DNA of 64,000 bases from Cytobacillus oceanisediminis. Its GTDB lineage: Bacteria; Bacillota; Bacilli; Bacillales; Cytobacillaceae. The DNA lies in contig NZ_VLKI01000008.1 in assembly GCF_007830235.1 (NCBI RefSeq), positions 174,515 through 238,514 of the forward strand, read 5' to 3'. The notes beneath the pieces are model-generated. The model was not told where the DNA came from. It saw only the letters and a list, made by a program, of their open reading frames with translations, and made no database searches. The stretch's first letter is position 1. Each line of letters starts with the position of its first letter. The translations under genes were made by a program, and so were the position numbers. Of the stretch, positions 33,495 to 41,762 are shown in pieces.

Positions 33495-35108
33495 TTAATC
33501 CCCTCCAGGCTTCGATACAGATTCCGTTACAATCGAACGAAATTCTGTCGGAGACAAGCCAATTTGCTTCTTGAATACAGTGCTGAAGTAGTACTGGTCA
33601 TTATACCCTACCATCTCTGCAATTTCATAGGCTTTGTAATCGGATATTTTCAGCAGTTTCTTTGCTTCTTCCATCCGGACCTTCGATAAATACTCTCCGA
33701 AGGTCATGTTCATTTCCTTCTTGAATAGGATGCTGAAATAGCTGGTGCTTACATGCAGATAATTACAAATGGAAGTGAGGGTCAAATTCTTGTCCGAAAA
33801 GTGTTCGAGTATATAATTTTTGGTCTGTTCCATATACTGCTTGCTCGTGTGGTCCCTTCTTTGGGAGATACACTCATTCACCTTCCAACTGATCTCCTTC
33901 AGCCAGTCTTTTATCTGAGCCAGGGTGCGGTGGTTGAGCAATTCATCAATGGTCAAAAAAGATTCATCCCAGATTTGCTTTGGCTTCATTCCCAGTTCAT
34001 AGAGGGTCTTATTCAATATCACAATCAATTCCATAATGTATAGCTTGCTGCGGTCTATGTCAGCTTGCTGCAATTCAAAAAATATTTTCTCTATTAATTG
34101 GTGGGTTTCCTCTATCTTTCCTACTTTTAAGCTTGTCATTAGCTTCTTTTCCAGTTCAACCGGTTGGTTAAAGGAATCTGTCCTGTTTTCCAAATCGGAG
34201 ATAAAAAGGATTTGGCCGTTTCCCAGCAAAAAGCGATAGTCAAGGGCCGATAAGGCCTCTTCATAGGAAGCAGGCAAGTCTTGCAATTGAGCAACCGGAT
34301 TGCCTGCTCCAATGGAAACGGGAGCCTTTAATTTTTCGCTGATGATCTGTTTAAGCGGTTCCGTCGCCCGGAACACTTCCTCTTGAAAGCTCTCTTTGCT
34401 CCTGCACGCCATAATCATAACGGTTTCGCCATGCGTATTGGCAAAAACGATTTTCCCCTTGTCTTCGTTATAATGGCGGGAGCAGACATCCGTTAGCGCG
34501 TACTGATACAACTGAATCTCGTCCGGATGTAGCCCTTCTCGGTTTAATTTAATCAGGAGAGCCGCATATGGCGGTTCAGCCAAGCTCAGGGAAAAGTTGT
34601 CACACTTGTTGCGGATCTGATCCTCGGGCATGGAAAAATAGATTAGTTCATTCAAAAACCGTTCTCTTAAAATGGGCAGATTCTCTTGGACTTGCTTTTT
34701 CAAGCTGTCTAAATACTTCGTTTCCCTCTCTTCTTGATCGAGTTTCTCTTTCACTTTGGAAAGAAGAGACTTCAGTTCATTAGGGGTAATCGGCTTCAAT
34801 ATATAATCAAGCACGCCCATTTTCAGGGCACTTTGCGCATATTCAAATTCATCATAGCCACTCAAAATTATCACCTTGGTAGGGGAGGAAATTCTCTTGA
34901 TCTCCTGGGTCAACTCAATCCCATCCATGATGGGCATGCATATATCCGTAATCATGACATCAACCGTGCCTCTTTTGAAAAGCTCCAAAGCTTCCTTGCC
35001 ATTCCCAGCTACTCCGACTAATTCAAACCCTAATTCATCCCATGGCATAAAGGTGCTGATGCCTTCGCTGATAATATCTTCGTCATCCACAATGATCACT
35101 TTATACAC
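33495..35108 (-). CDS. YesN-type response regulator with AraC output domain
   Basis: 537 residues from a GTG start with GAGGAGG eight bases upstream; the frame extends to 35171 but without a binding site. The receiver domain has acidic pair DDE near residue 10 and phosphoacceptor Asp55 in DVMITDICMP. A long middle region follows, and the C-terminal AraC-type HTH pair ends in LSPTEFR. Partner of the kinase at 31699, and the first gene of the three-gene sensory operon. It likely activates the two operons that carry the duplicated motif. Confidence 0.9.
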   Translation of the reverse strand: MYKVIIVDDEDIISEGISTFMPWDELGFELVGVAGNGKEALELFKRGTVDVMITDICMPIMDGIELTQEIKRISSPTKVIILSGYDEFEYAQSALKMGVLDYILKPITPNELKSLLSKVKEKLDQEERETKYLDSLKKQVQENLPILRERFLNELIYFSMPEDQIRNKCDNFSLSLAEPPYAALLIKLNREGLHPDEIQLYQYALTDVCSRHYNEDKGKIVFANTHGETVMIMACRSKESFQEEVFRATEPLKQIISEKLKAPVSIGAGNPVAQLQDLPASYEEALSALDYRFLLGNGQILFISDLENRTDSFNQPVELEKKLMTSLKVGKIEETHQLIEKIFFELQQADIDRSKLYIMELIVILNKTLYELGMKPKQIWDESFLTIDELLNHRTLAQIKDWLKEISWKVNECISQRRDHTSKQYMEQTKNYILEHFSDKNLTLTSICNYLHVSTSYFSILFKKEMNMTFGEYLSKVRMEEAKKLLKISDYKAYEIAEMVGYNDQYYFSTVFKKQIGLSPTEFRSIVTESVSKPGGD

Positions 35109-35196
35109 TTTTTCAACCTCCTCACCAATCGAAAATTTCCTTATCATACCTCTCTGCAATGCTTCCTTCATGGGCTAATTATTAGAAAATCAAAAG

Positions 35197-35215
35197 GAGG
35201 GGGGGGATTCCCCCT
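35197..35215 (-). terminator. Terminator after the MaoC operon
   Basis: GAGGGGG-AAT-CCCCCCC-TC on the minus strand followed by CTTTTGATTTT, ten bases after the stop. Confidence 0.7.
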
Positions 35216-35224
35216 CACATTATC

Positions 35225-35683
35225 CTAGCTTTTTCTATGAATCATTAATAGTTCTTTTCCTTCTTGCACAATCTCTTCGTGCTGATTATACACCTTGTGG
35301 CTTCGTACAATGATCCCTCGGTCCGGCTTGCTAGTCTCTTTCTTTTCAATAATTTCCATTTTGACATGGACGGTATCTCCTATAAATACCGGCTTTTTGA
35401 ACGACCAGTCTTGAACCCCCATGAAAGCCATAATCGCAAGATCCGGTTGGGGAAGATAGAATCCTAACCCTTGCTGGATGGACATAATGAGCAGCCCATG
35501 CGCAATTCTTTGGCCAAATGCACTATTTTTCATAAATTCGGCATCCATATGCAATTGATTGAAATCACCCGTCAAGCAGGCAAAATTGACCACATCTCCT
35601 TCAGTTATCGTTCTTCCCTCGGAAACCGTGATTTCTCCAAGTTCAATTTCATCAAAATACCTTTGCTCCACTTGAATCGCCAT
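35225..35683 (-). CDS. MaoC-family hotdog dehydratase (R-hydratase-like)
   Basis: 152 residues, single hotdog fold with the hydratase motif FACLTGDFNQLHMDAEF (catalytic Asp/His) and FGQRIAHGLLIMS. Members hydrate trans-2-enoyl-CoA to R-3-hydroxyacyl-CoA or the reverse. Start ATG with ATAGGAGGGAAA. Last gene of the operon that begins with the HpsN-like dehydrogenase, so it acts on a CoA thioester made by the synthetase at 36495. Confidence 0.88.
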   Translation of the reverse strand: MAIQVEQRYFDEIELGEITVSEGRTITEGDVVNFACLTGDFNQLHMDAEFMKNSAFGQRIAHGLLIMSIQQGLGFYLPQPDLAIMAFMGVQDWSFKKPVFIGDTVHVKMEIIEKKETSKPDRGIIVRSHKVYNQHEEIVQEGKELLMIHRKS

Positions 35684-35704
35684 CCGTATTTCCCTCCTAT
35701 GGGT

Positions 35705-36070
35705 TTATCTCATCACATTCGCCTTGCCCACTACGACTCTTTCCTCCTCACGAAGAATAGAAACCTCTACCTCTTCTTTGGAAACCGTTTTTTCCAAGCG
35801 TATTTGAAACGTTTCGTTAACCTTGACAGGCTTGAGGAAGGTCAGCTCCAAATCTCCGGATTGGTTCCATTGCTCAAATTGATTTGACAATTCCTGTTCG
35901 ATGAATGCCTGTAGAAACAACCCATGAACTAACGGCTTTTCGAAAGGAGTGGTACTGGCATATTCGGGATCGGTATGAATTTTCCCCGTTCCGGAACTGG
36001 CCTCTGCAAATAAATTTAAATGCTCTTGATTGATTTGATACACATCACTTTCATAACAGTCAGCCTTCAC
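35705..36070 (-). CDS. MaoC-like hotdog protein, second subunit
   Basis: 121 residues from a GTG at 36070, preceded by GGGAGTGGG eight bases upstream. The open frame continues to 36211, but that part overlaps the preceding gene and has no start signal. VYQINQEHLNLFAEASSG, then IHTDPEYA and FEKPLVHGLF, give the hotdog hydratase signature with His. It overlaps the upstream gene by 11 bp, so the two polypeptides probably form a heterodimeric dehydratase. Confidence 0.78.
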   Translation of the reverse strand: MKADCYESDVYQINQEHLNLFAEASSGTGKIHTDPEYASTTPFEKPLVHGLFLQAFIEQELSNQFEQWNQSGDLELTFLKPVKVNETFQIRLEKTVSKEEVEVSILREEERVVVGKANVMR

Positions 36071-36482
36071 CTTTCTCACCCACTCCCTTTTTTTGAGCAA
36101 ACGCCCATAATTGCGTTGTTGTTTGCCTGCAGTATAAATGATATCCTTTAAAGAAAGAAGTTTCATGGACCAAATAGTCTCTGCCCTTTTTCTCATACTT
36201 TGCCTTGACAACTACCTTTACATCAAAAGCATCACCGGCAGCCACTTCATGAAAGTATTGCATCTTTTGCTTCAGATGTATGGTGCCCTGAGCGACCCTG
36301 CCGCCGAAGGCATCATACCAAGGCTTGTAAATCGCCAAGATAGATGATGGGACAGGTTGGCTTTGGCCAGCCCCAAGCCCTAGGGATTTGCAGTAATTTT
36401 CTACTAGATTTTCAGTCACAATAAATTTGGAAGTAAAGACATCACCGACGGATAGCGCATCATAGCTAAACTCTTTCATCAT
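36060..36482 (-). CDS. MaoC N-terminal (FAS1-like dehydratase) subunit
   Basis: 140 residues. It lacks the catalytic Asp-His motif and resembles the N-terminal half of double-hotdog dehydratases (SVGDVFTSKFIVTENLVENYCKSLG start, then LKQKMQYFHEVAAGDAFDV). Paired and overlapping with the catalytic MaoC subunit encoded next. The pair could hydrate a branched or dicarboxylic enoyl-CoA, as known split MaoC enzymes do; the substrate is unknown. TAGGAGGTTGATGGC precedes the ATG. Confidence 0.75.
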   Translation of the reverse strand: MMKEFSYDALSVGDVFTSKFIVTENLVENYCKSLGLGAGQSQPVPSSILAIYKPWYDAFGGRVAQGTIHLKQKMQYFHEVAAGDAFDVKVVVKAKYEKKGRDYLVHETSFFKGYHLYCRQTTTQLWAFAQKKGVGEKGEG

Positions 36483-36494
36483 GCCATCAACCTC

Positions 36495-38636
36495 CTAACC
36501 TATTTTAATAAGATTCAACTCTTTTAATTTGAATAAAGCGTCTACGATACGGACTCCTTGTCCTTCTTCCATAACCATGACCGGGTTCATATCCACTTCT
36601 TCCAGCTGATCCCCTGACTCTTGAATCATTTGCGAGAAGGAGATAATCGTCCGGCATAAGGCGTCTACATCCAGCTTGGCTTTACCTCTTACCCCATTTA
36701 GCAGCGGGGCCATCGCTAAGGAATCGACCGCTTGCTTCGCCATATCATAAGTAACCGGAGGCACGAGCAATCGGAAATCTTTTATCACTTCTATATAAAT
36801 CCCGCCAGAAGCCACCATGATCACCGGTCCAAAAATCGGATCTTTCTTCAAACCTAACGAGATTTCAAAACCCTCTTGCACCATTTCCTGCACGAGAATG
36901 CCTTCGATCTGGTCTCTGTCTACCACTTGCAGACTGTTCTGGAGAATGCTTTCGTAAGCCTCTCTTAATTCATCAGCATTTTGAATGTTTAGCCTGACAC
37001 CCCCGCTTTCCGTTTTATGTTGGATAAACTCGGATGATACTTTCATCACAACAGGATACCCGAAGGCGTTGGCCAGCTCCGCTGCTTCGTCCGCACTGTT
37101 GGCTAACCCCTCTTTTGTAACGGGCAGCGACCACTTCTTTAGAATTCGCTTGCTGTTATACTCGCTCAAAAAGCCATTGGACGAATCGCGGGCATATGAG
37201 TCTAAGGAAATCGGTTTCGCTGTTTCATTAACCGTACTATTTTCAATATCCCGTCGGCTGCGGAGTTGGTAGTCGGCAAATTTTGCAACACCTTTGATCA
37301 TCAAGGTTGGATCGGGAAACGCCGGAATCCCTTTTTCTCCGAAGGCCTCAATGACCCCTTTCTCTGAAGCCACCCAGGAAACCGCCAGCATTTTATCCCC
37401 TTCTTTACTCGCTTTGGCGATATCGTTAATCATTCCCGCAATATCATATCCTTTTCCGATCCCGCTAAAAGCGACGAGGATGATATCGATCTGGCTGTCT
37501 TCCATTAAGATCGGGAAAGCATTGGAAAGCAATTGTTTGTCGTTCAACAGCTGGGCCGTTAAATCGATCGGATTTTCCGTAGCGGCAAATTCAGGGAGGA
37601 TCGTATCCAGCTTAGATAGCGTCTCTTCCGAAAACTGGGCAATTTCCAACCCCAGTTCTTTGCATTTATCAACCATCATGACGCCTAATCCGCCCGAATT
37701 GGTTAGAATGGCGACTTTTTTCCCTTGGATTTTTTTATCCAGTTCAAAAATTTGCGGAAACGTACTCAACTCCATTATGTCATCCACTCGAACGATCCCA
37801 TACTGCTGACAGATGGCATCAAACACGATATCTTCGCCAGCAAGCGCTCCGGTATGGGAACTTGCTGCTTTTTTGGCTTCATCTGACTTCCCCGGCTTTA
37901 AGGCCAAGATCGGCTTTTTCAATTGACGGGCTTTTTTGGCAGCTTCTATTAAGAGCTCGCCATCTTTTACATCTTCAAAATAAGCTTGAACTACCTTTAT
38001 ATCGGGATCATCCACAATATAGTGAACGAGCTCCTGCACATTCACATCAGATTCATTGCCTGTGGCAATCCAGTATTTCACGCCCCTGCCGTAATCCTTT
38101 TGGATATTGTAAGCCATAGCAGCTACAGCGCCGCTTTGGCTTATGGTCGCCGTGGATCCGTAGGCCAGCTTTTCATCGGCAAAAGAAGTAGAAAAAGAAG
38201 TCGTGCTTCTTGTCTTCAAGTTAGAAATCCCCTGGCAGTTCGGTCCGACGATTCGCATGGTTGAAGTCTTTGCTATCTCGCTGATCTGTTCCTGAATCTT
38301 CCTTCCTTCTTCTCCAAGTTCGGCAAAACCTGAACTAAAAATAATGCAAGCCTTCACTTTCTTTTGCACGCACTCATTCAATGTTTTGATCACATGCTTG
38401 GCAGAAATGGCAATTAATACGAGATCCACTTCACCTGGAATATCAAAAAGGGAGCTATAGCTGCGATGCCCCTGTACCTCTTCATACTTAGGGTTGATCG
38501 GGTAAACCTTTCCGGAATAACCATACGTATTGAGGTAATGGATGGACCTACCGCTGATTTTGTTCGGATCCGTGGAGGCCCCAATGATGGCAATGCTGTT
38601 GGGATTTAACAAGGCATCTAAACCAGGATTTTGCAT
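36495..38636 (-). CDS. Acyl-CoA synthetase (ADP-forming), alpha-beta fusion
   Basis: 713 residues. A CoA-binding domain at the N-terminus (INPKYEEVQGHR, then VGPNCQGI), a succinyl-CoA ligase-like domain with the phospho-His in SSHTGALAGED (about 258), and a C-terminal ATP-grasp domain from about 490 (FGYPVVMKVSSE, GILVQEMVQEG). It makes an acyl-CoA plus ADP and Pi from a free acid. Supplies the thioester for the MaoC proteins that follow at 36482 and below. Gap to the thioesterase gene is 2 bp, to the next gene 12 bp. Confidence 0.9.
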   Translation of the reverse strand: MQNPGLDALLNPNSIAIIGASTDPNKISGRSIHYLNTYGYSGKVYPINPKYEEVQGHRSYSSLFDIPGEVDLVLIAISAKHVIKTLNECVQKKVKACIIFSSGFAELGEEGRKIQEQISEIAKTSTMRIVGPNCQGISNLKTRSTTSFSTSFADEKLAYGSTATISQSGAVAAMAYNIQKDYGRGVKYWIATGNESDVNVQELVHYIVDDPDIKVVQAYFEDVKDGELLIEAAKKARQLKKPILALKPGKSDEAKKAASSHTGALAGEDIVFDAICQQYGIVRVDDIMELSTFPQIFELDKKIQGKKVAILTNSGGLGVMMVDKCKELGLEIAQFSEETLSKLDTILPEFAATENPIDLTAQLLNDKQLLSNAFPILMEDSQIDIILVAFSGIGKGYDIAGMINDIAKASKEGDKMLAVSWVASEKGVIEAFGEKGIPAFPDPTLMIKGVAKFADYQLRSRRDIENSTVNETAKPISLDSYARDSSNGFLSEYNSKRILKKWSLPVTKEGLANSADEAAELANAFGYPVVMKVSSEFIQHKTESGGVRLNIQNADELREAYESILQNSLQVVDRDQIEGILVQEMVQEGFEISLGLKKDPIFGPVIMVASGGIYIEVIKDFRLLVPPVTYDMAKQAVDSLAMAPLLNGVRGKAKLDVDALCRTIISFSQMIQESGDQLEEVDMNPVMVMEEGQGVRIVDALFKLKELNLIKIG

Positions 38637-38638
38637 AT

Positions 38639-39034
38639 TTACGTCTCCTTCAAATGTTTTTGCAGCTCATTCCGAATAGGCTCCGGAATCGCCGCTGATT
38701 TCTGAGCCTGATAGTCCATGTAGACATAGGTAACCGTCCCTTTTGCACATAAGATTTCTCCCTGAAACATCTCCTCATATAACATGAAGCTTTTGTTTCC
38801 AAACCGGTGGACCCAGGTGCGGACCTCTACTTCCGTTCCAAAATGAATTTGATTCGTGAAATCGACATTCATATTCACAACGGCTAAATGCCAATTTTTA
38901 AAGGATAAGTCCGGAGTGAGAATCCGAAAGATTTCTTCCCTTCCGGCTTCAAACCAGACAGGAACAAATGTATTGTTGATGTGGCCGACACCATCAGTTT
39001 CTGAAACACGCGGTCTAATTTTAGTAACAAACAT
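38639..39034 (-). CDS. 4-hydroxybenzoyl-CoA thioesterase-type acyl-CoA thioesterase
   Basis: 131 residues from the ATG at 39034 with AAGGAGAGGG upstream; the open frame continues to 39160 within the previous gene and is not used. RPRVSETDGVGHINNTFVPVWFE is split across the YbgC/4HBT active-site helix (Asp in SETDGVGH). Hydrolyses a small acyl-CoA. It may release CoA or proofread in the synthetase/dehydratase pathway. Confidence 0.85.
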   Translation of the reverse strand: MFVTKIRPRVSETDGVGHINNTFVPVWFEAGREEIFRILTPDLSFKNWHLAVVNMNVDFTNQIHFGTEVEVRTWVHRFGNKSFMLYEEMFQGEILCAKGTVTYVYMDYQAQKSAAIPEPIRNELQKHLKET

Positions 39035-39050
39035 TTTCTGTTCCCTCTCC

Positions 39051-40343
39051 TTACGAAGTCGCAACCGCGCTCTTTCCATATCTTCTGACTCGCAGCTTTG
39101 CTTGTTCCGCGTGACCTGCAAAGTTCTCCAATTCGCATAACCGCGCGCAGTACTCACCAATCAAGACTGTTGCTTCTGGCTTCACTTTCTGATACGAACA
39201 GGTTTTGATGAATTTCCCAACCCAAAGTCCTCCGGTATAGCGGGCAGCCCCTTTTGTCGGAAGCGTATGGTTCGTTCCAATCACCTTGTCCCCATAAGCG
39301 ACGTTCGTTTCCGGGCCCAGGAACAGCGCACCGAAGTTGGTCATGTTGTCCAAGAAATACTGTGGATCTTCGGTCAGGATTTCTACATGCTCATAAGCTA
39401 ATTTATCGGCTTCAGCTACAGCCTCTTCCAAGCTGTCAACTAGGATGATAATACCATTGTCTTCCCATGCTACGCGTGCAACATCACCTGTCGGTAGAAC
39501 CTTCAATTGACGTTTGATTTCTGCTAGCGTGTCTTTCGCCAATTGTTCAGAGGTCGTAATGAGCGCACTTGGAGAAGTGGGGCCGTGCTCAGCTTGTCCC
39601 AGCAAATCGGTTGCGATGATCTCTGCATCTGATGTCTCATCGGCGATGACTAGGGTTTCCGTTGGACCCGCCAACAAATCAATGCCTACCTTCCCGAATA
39701 ATTGCCGCTTGGCTTCCGCTACATACGCGTTGCCAGGACCGACAATCATATCGACAGAAGAGATCGTTTCCGTACCCAAAGCCATGGCAGCCATAGCTTG
39801 GACGCCGCCCATAATATAGATTTCATCCGCTCCCGCCATGACCATAGCCGTAACTGTGGCCGCTGGAATTTGCCCATTGATCGGAGGCGTGCAGGCAATG
39901 ACCCGTTTTACGCCTGCCACCTTGGCGGTAAGAACACTCATATGAGCCGATGCCACCATGGGATATCGACCGCCGGGGATATAGCAGCCGACGCTGTTTA
40001 CCGCAATATTTTTATGTCCCAAAACAACCCCTGGCAGAGTTTCCACTTCAAGGTCCTGAAGGGAGGCTTTCTGCGCTTCAGCAAATCTTCTGACATTCGC
40101 TTGGGCAAAGGTAATGTCTTCAATGACTTGCTCCGGCATGCTTTGGATGATTTCTTCGATTTGCTCTTTAGTTAATCGAAAGCTCTCCGGAGACCATTTA
40201 TCCAATTTAGCGGACAAATCGCGTACCGCGGCATCCCCTCTTGTTTGTACATCCTGAAGAATATTTTGCACCGTCTCTCTTACTTGGGTCTCCGCCTGGG
40301 CCATCTCCTCTACACTTTTTCCTGCTTTCAAAAATCTCGCCAT
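39051..40343 (-). CDS. Histidinol dehydrogenase-family enzyme, HpsN-like (sulfopropanediol dehydrogenase type)
   Basis: 430 residues. The HisD zinc and catalytic residues are kept: Q250 and H253 (GQAEHG), E318-H319 (AYEHVE), D352 (YGDKV) and H411. There are no his genes nearby, and the form AYEHVE instead of APEHLE plus the [15 protein letters not shown] block suggest the HpsN branch, which oxidises the diol R-DHPS to R-sulfolactate by two NAD-dependent steps. Without sulfite-releasing genes in the window this substrate is a hypothesis; a four-electron alcohol to acid oxidation is the safer call. AAGGAGGAG precedes the ATG. First gene of the LacI-controlled operon. Confidence 0.8.
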   Translation of the reverse strand: MARFLKAGKSVEEMAQAETQVRETVQNILQDVQTRGDAAVRDLSAKLDKWSPESFRLTKEQIEEIIQSMPEQVIEDITFAQANVRRFAEAQKASLQDLEVETLPGVVLGHKNIAVNSVGCYIPGGRYPMVASAHMSVLTAKVAGVKRVIACTPPINGQIPAATVTAMVMAGADEIYIMGGVQAMAAMALGTETISSVDMIVGPGNAYVAEAKRQLFGKVGIDLLAGPTETLVIADETSDAEIIATDLLGQAEHGPTSPSALITTSEQLAKDTLAEIKRQLKVLPTGDVARVAWEDNGIIILVDSLEEAVAEADKLAYEHVEILTEDPQYFLDNMTNFGALFLGPETNVAYGDKVIGTNHTLPTKGAARYTGGLWVGKFIKTCSYQKVKPEATVLIGEYCARLCELENFAGHAEQAKLRVRRYGKSAVATS

Positions 40344-40380
40344 AATCTGCTCCTCCTTGAAATGTTGTCATTCTTTCAGC

Positions 40381-40394
40381 TGAATACGTATACA
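40381..40394. promoter_or_regulatory. LacI-type operator ahead of the HpsN-like operon
   Basis: TGAATACGTATACA, near-palindromic around CG, abuts the LacI gene's stop and lies 37 bp upstream of the HpsN-like start. Agrees with TGAATGCGCTTACA at 25512 in 11 of 14 positions. Confidence 0.65.
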
Positions 40395-41435
40395 TCATTT
40401 TTTCAATCTTATTTGACCACTGGTTTTCCTAATCACAAGCTTCGGCGGCAGAATAATCTGTCTGTCTTGGTGAGGCCTACACCCTGATTCAATCAGATCA
40501 ATCAGAATTCCAGCGGCGAGCTGCCCCATCCTGAACCCATGGTGACCTACGCTTGTAAGCTGAATTGCTTGATGGGAGGAAAGCTTCGTATCATCAATCC
40601 CCACTAAACTCACATCCCCCGGCACATCCAACCCGTGTGACATCAAGGTATCCATGCACGAGAGCGCCAGCGCGTCGGTTGCGCATAAGATCGCTGTGGG
40701 TGGGGCTTGAAGACTCATGAGTCTTCCGGTGATTTCGCCAATGACTCCCTCATCCGGGTTAACAAAATGCACCAAGCCGTCCAAGATCCTTTTTCCGGCC
40801 ATTCTCATCGCTTTTTCAAATCCGATTTTGCGTTCATGAAAAGTCGAAATGTCCAGCTTTCCGGAAATATAAGCAATTCTTTCGTGACCTAAATTCAGCA
40901 AATGCGATGTGGCCATTTGGCCGGCCAATTCGTTATCGAGGACGACATAATTGCCTTCTTCCCCAGGACGGCGGTTAAAAAAGACATAAGGAATCCCGCA
41001 TCGCTTAATCCCCTCAAAGATCGGATCATTTAGCTTAATCGAGGAAAGCAGAATTCCATCCACTTTTTGACTAATGAGAGAATCCACAATATCTTTGAGT
41101 TTCACTTCTTCCTTTTCGAAATAAATGATCGTTTTATACCCCTGACCCTTGACGTAGTTCTCAATCGAATCCGTTGTTTCCACGAAAAACACATTCGTCA
41201 AGTTGCCGGAAATCAAGCCAATCGTACGGGTACTGTTCATCACCAAACTGCGTGCGATTAGATTCGGCTGATAGTGCAGCCTTTCCATCGCCTGCATAAC
41301 CCTTATGCGCGTCTCTTCCTTGACGCAATCCGGCCTGTTCATGACCCTTGAAACGGTCGCCTGGGAAACCCCCGCCATGCTGGCCACATCCCGGGATGAA
41401 AACCCTTTTTTCTTAACCTCTGTATACTTATTCAT
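40395..41435 (-). CDS. LacI-family transcriptional regulator
   Basis: 346 residues. N-terminal HTH (SSRDVASMAGVSQATVSRVMN) and hinge helix (IARSLVMNS), then a periplasmic-binding-protein-like effector domain (RTIGLISGNLTNVFF, CATDALALSCM). The start is uncertain: the ATG at 41435 gives a typical length but only a weak site (CCTGAG), and a TTG at 41465 is also open. It probably represses the HpsN-like operon through the operator at 40381. Confidence 0.85.
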   Translation of the reverse strand: MNKYTEVKKKGFSSRDVASMAGVSQATVSRVMNRPDCVKEETRIRVMQAMERLHYQPNLIARSLVMNSTRTIGLISGNLTNVFFVETTDSIENYVKGQGYKTIIYFEKEEVKLKDIVDSLISQKVDGILLSSIKLNDPIFEGIKRCGIPYVFFNRRPGEEGNYVVLDNELAGQMATSHLLNLGHERIAYISGKLDISTFHERKIGFEKAMRMAGKRILDGLVHFVNPDEGVIGEITGRLMSLQAPPTAILCATDALALSCMDTLMSHGLDVPGDVSLVGIDDTKLSSHQAIQLTSVGHHGFRMGQLAAGILIDLIESGCRPHQDRQIILPPKLVIRKTSGQIRLKK

Positions 41436-41520
41436 CTCAGGTAAACATCTAAAACTCCTTTCCAATCAGATTTCATCCCCTATAATCAGAATATAAATAC
41501 TTGTCTAACTATTTTGAATT

Positions 41521-41551
41521 TAAAATCTTACACAGAAGTTATAAGATTTTA
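41521..41551. repeat. Perfect 10-bp inverted repeat upstream of the integrase
   Basis: TAAAATCTTA (41521-41530) and TAAGATTTTA (41542-41551) flank 11 bases. This may be an operator or a weak terminator. It lies in the 327-bp divergent gap between the LacI and integrase genes. Confidence 0.5.
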
Positions 41552-41574
41552 TTCTTCCAAAAACGGCCTAGACA

Positions 41575-41700
41575 TGGATAGAGTTTGATGATAACCTCAT
41601 CAAAAAACGCCTTGAGGTGATCAGGTTGAAACGAATAACCCGCTTTTGCGAACATACTGTCCAAGTGAAGGAAGCCATAGAGATCTTAAGACAGTTGTGA
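41575..41700 (+). other. Open stretch of 41 codons without a start, possible gene remnant
   Basis: The frame reads FDDNLIKKRLEVIRLKRITR and then EHTVQVKEAIEILRQL before a stop, with no start codon or ribosome binding site. It looks like the basic C-terminal end of a protein truncated upstream. I do not recognise it. Confidence 0.3.
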
Positions 41701-41762
41701 AATGGCCTATAATAATCGTTTGAAAAAGGAAAAAAAGCTAGCACAAAAAGGAGATAAATAAC

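Noticed and set aside
35197-35215. Poly-G tract as a phase-variation site
   Set aside because: It lies outside any coding region, after a stop codon, and forms a terminator stem.
36071-36211. N-terminal extension of the second MaoC frame
   Set aside because: The extension is the shadow of the preceding gene and has no start signal; GTG 36070 has a good ribosome binding site and begins the conserved domain.
39035-39160. N-terminal extension of the thioesterase
   Set aside because: It overlaps the HpsN-like coding end, and the ATG at 39034 has AAGGAGAGGG in front and the family's usual start.
39051-40343. True histidinol dehydrogenase of histidine synthesis
   Set aside because: No his operon context, changed catalytic-loop sequence and linkage to acyl-CoA genes argue against it.
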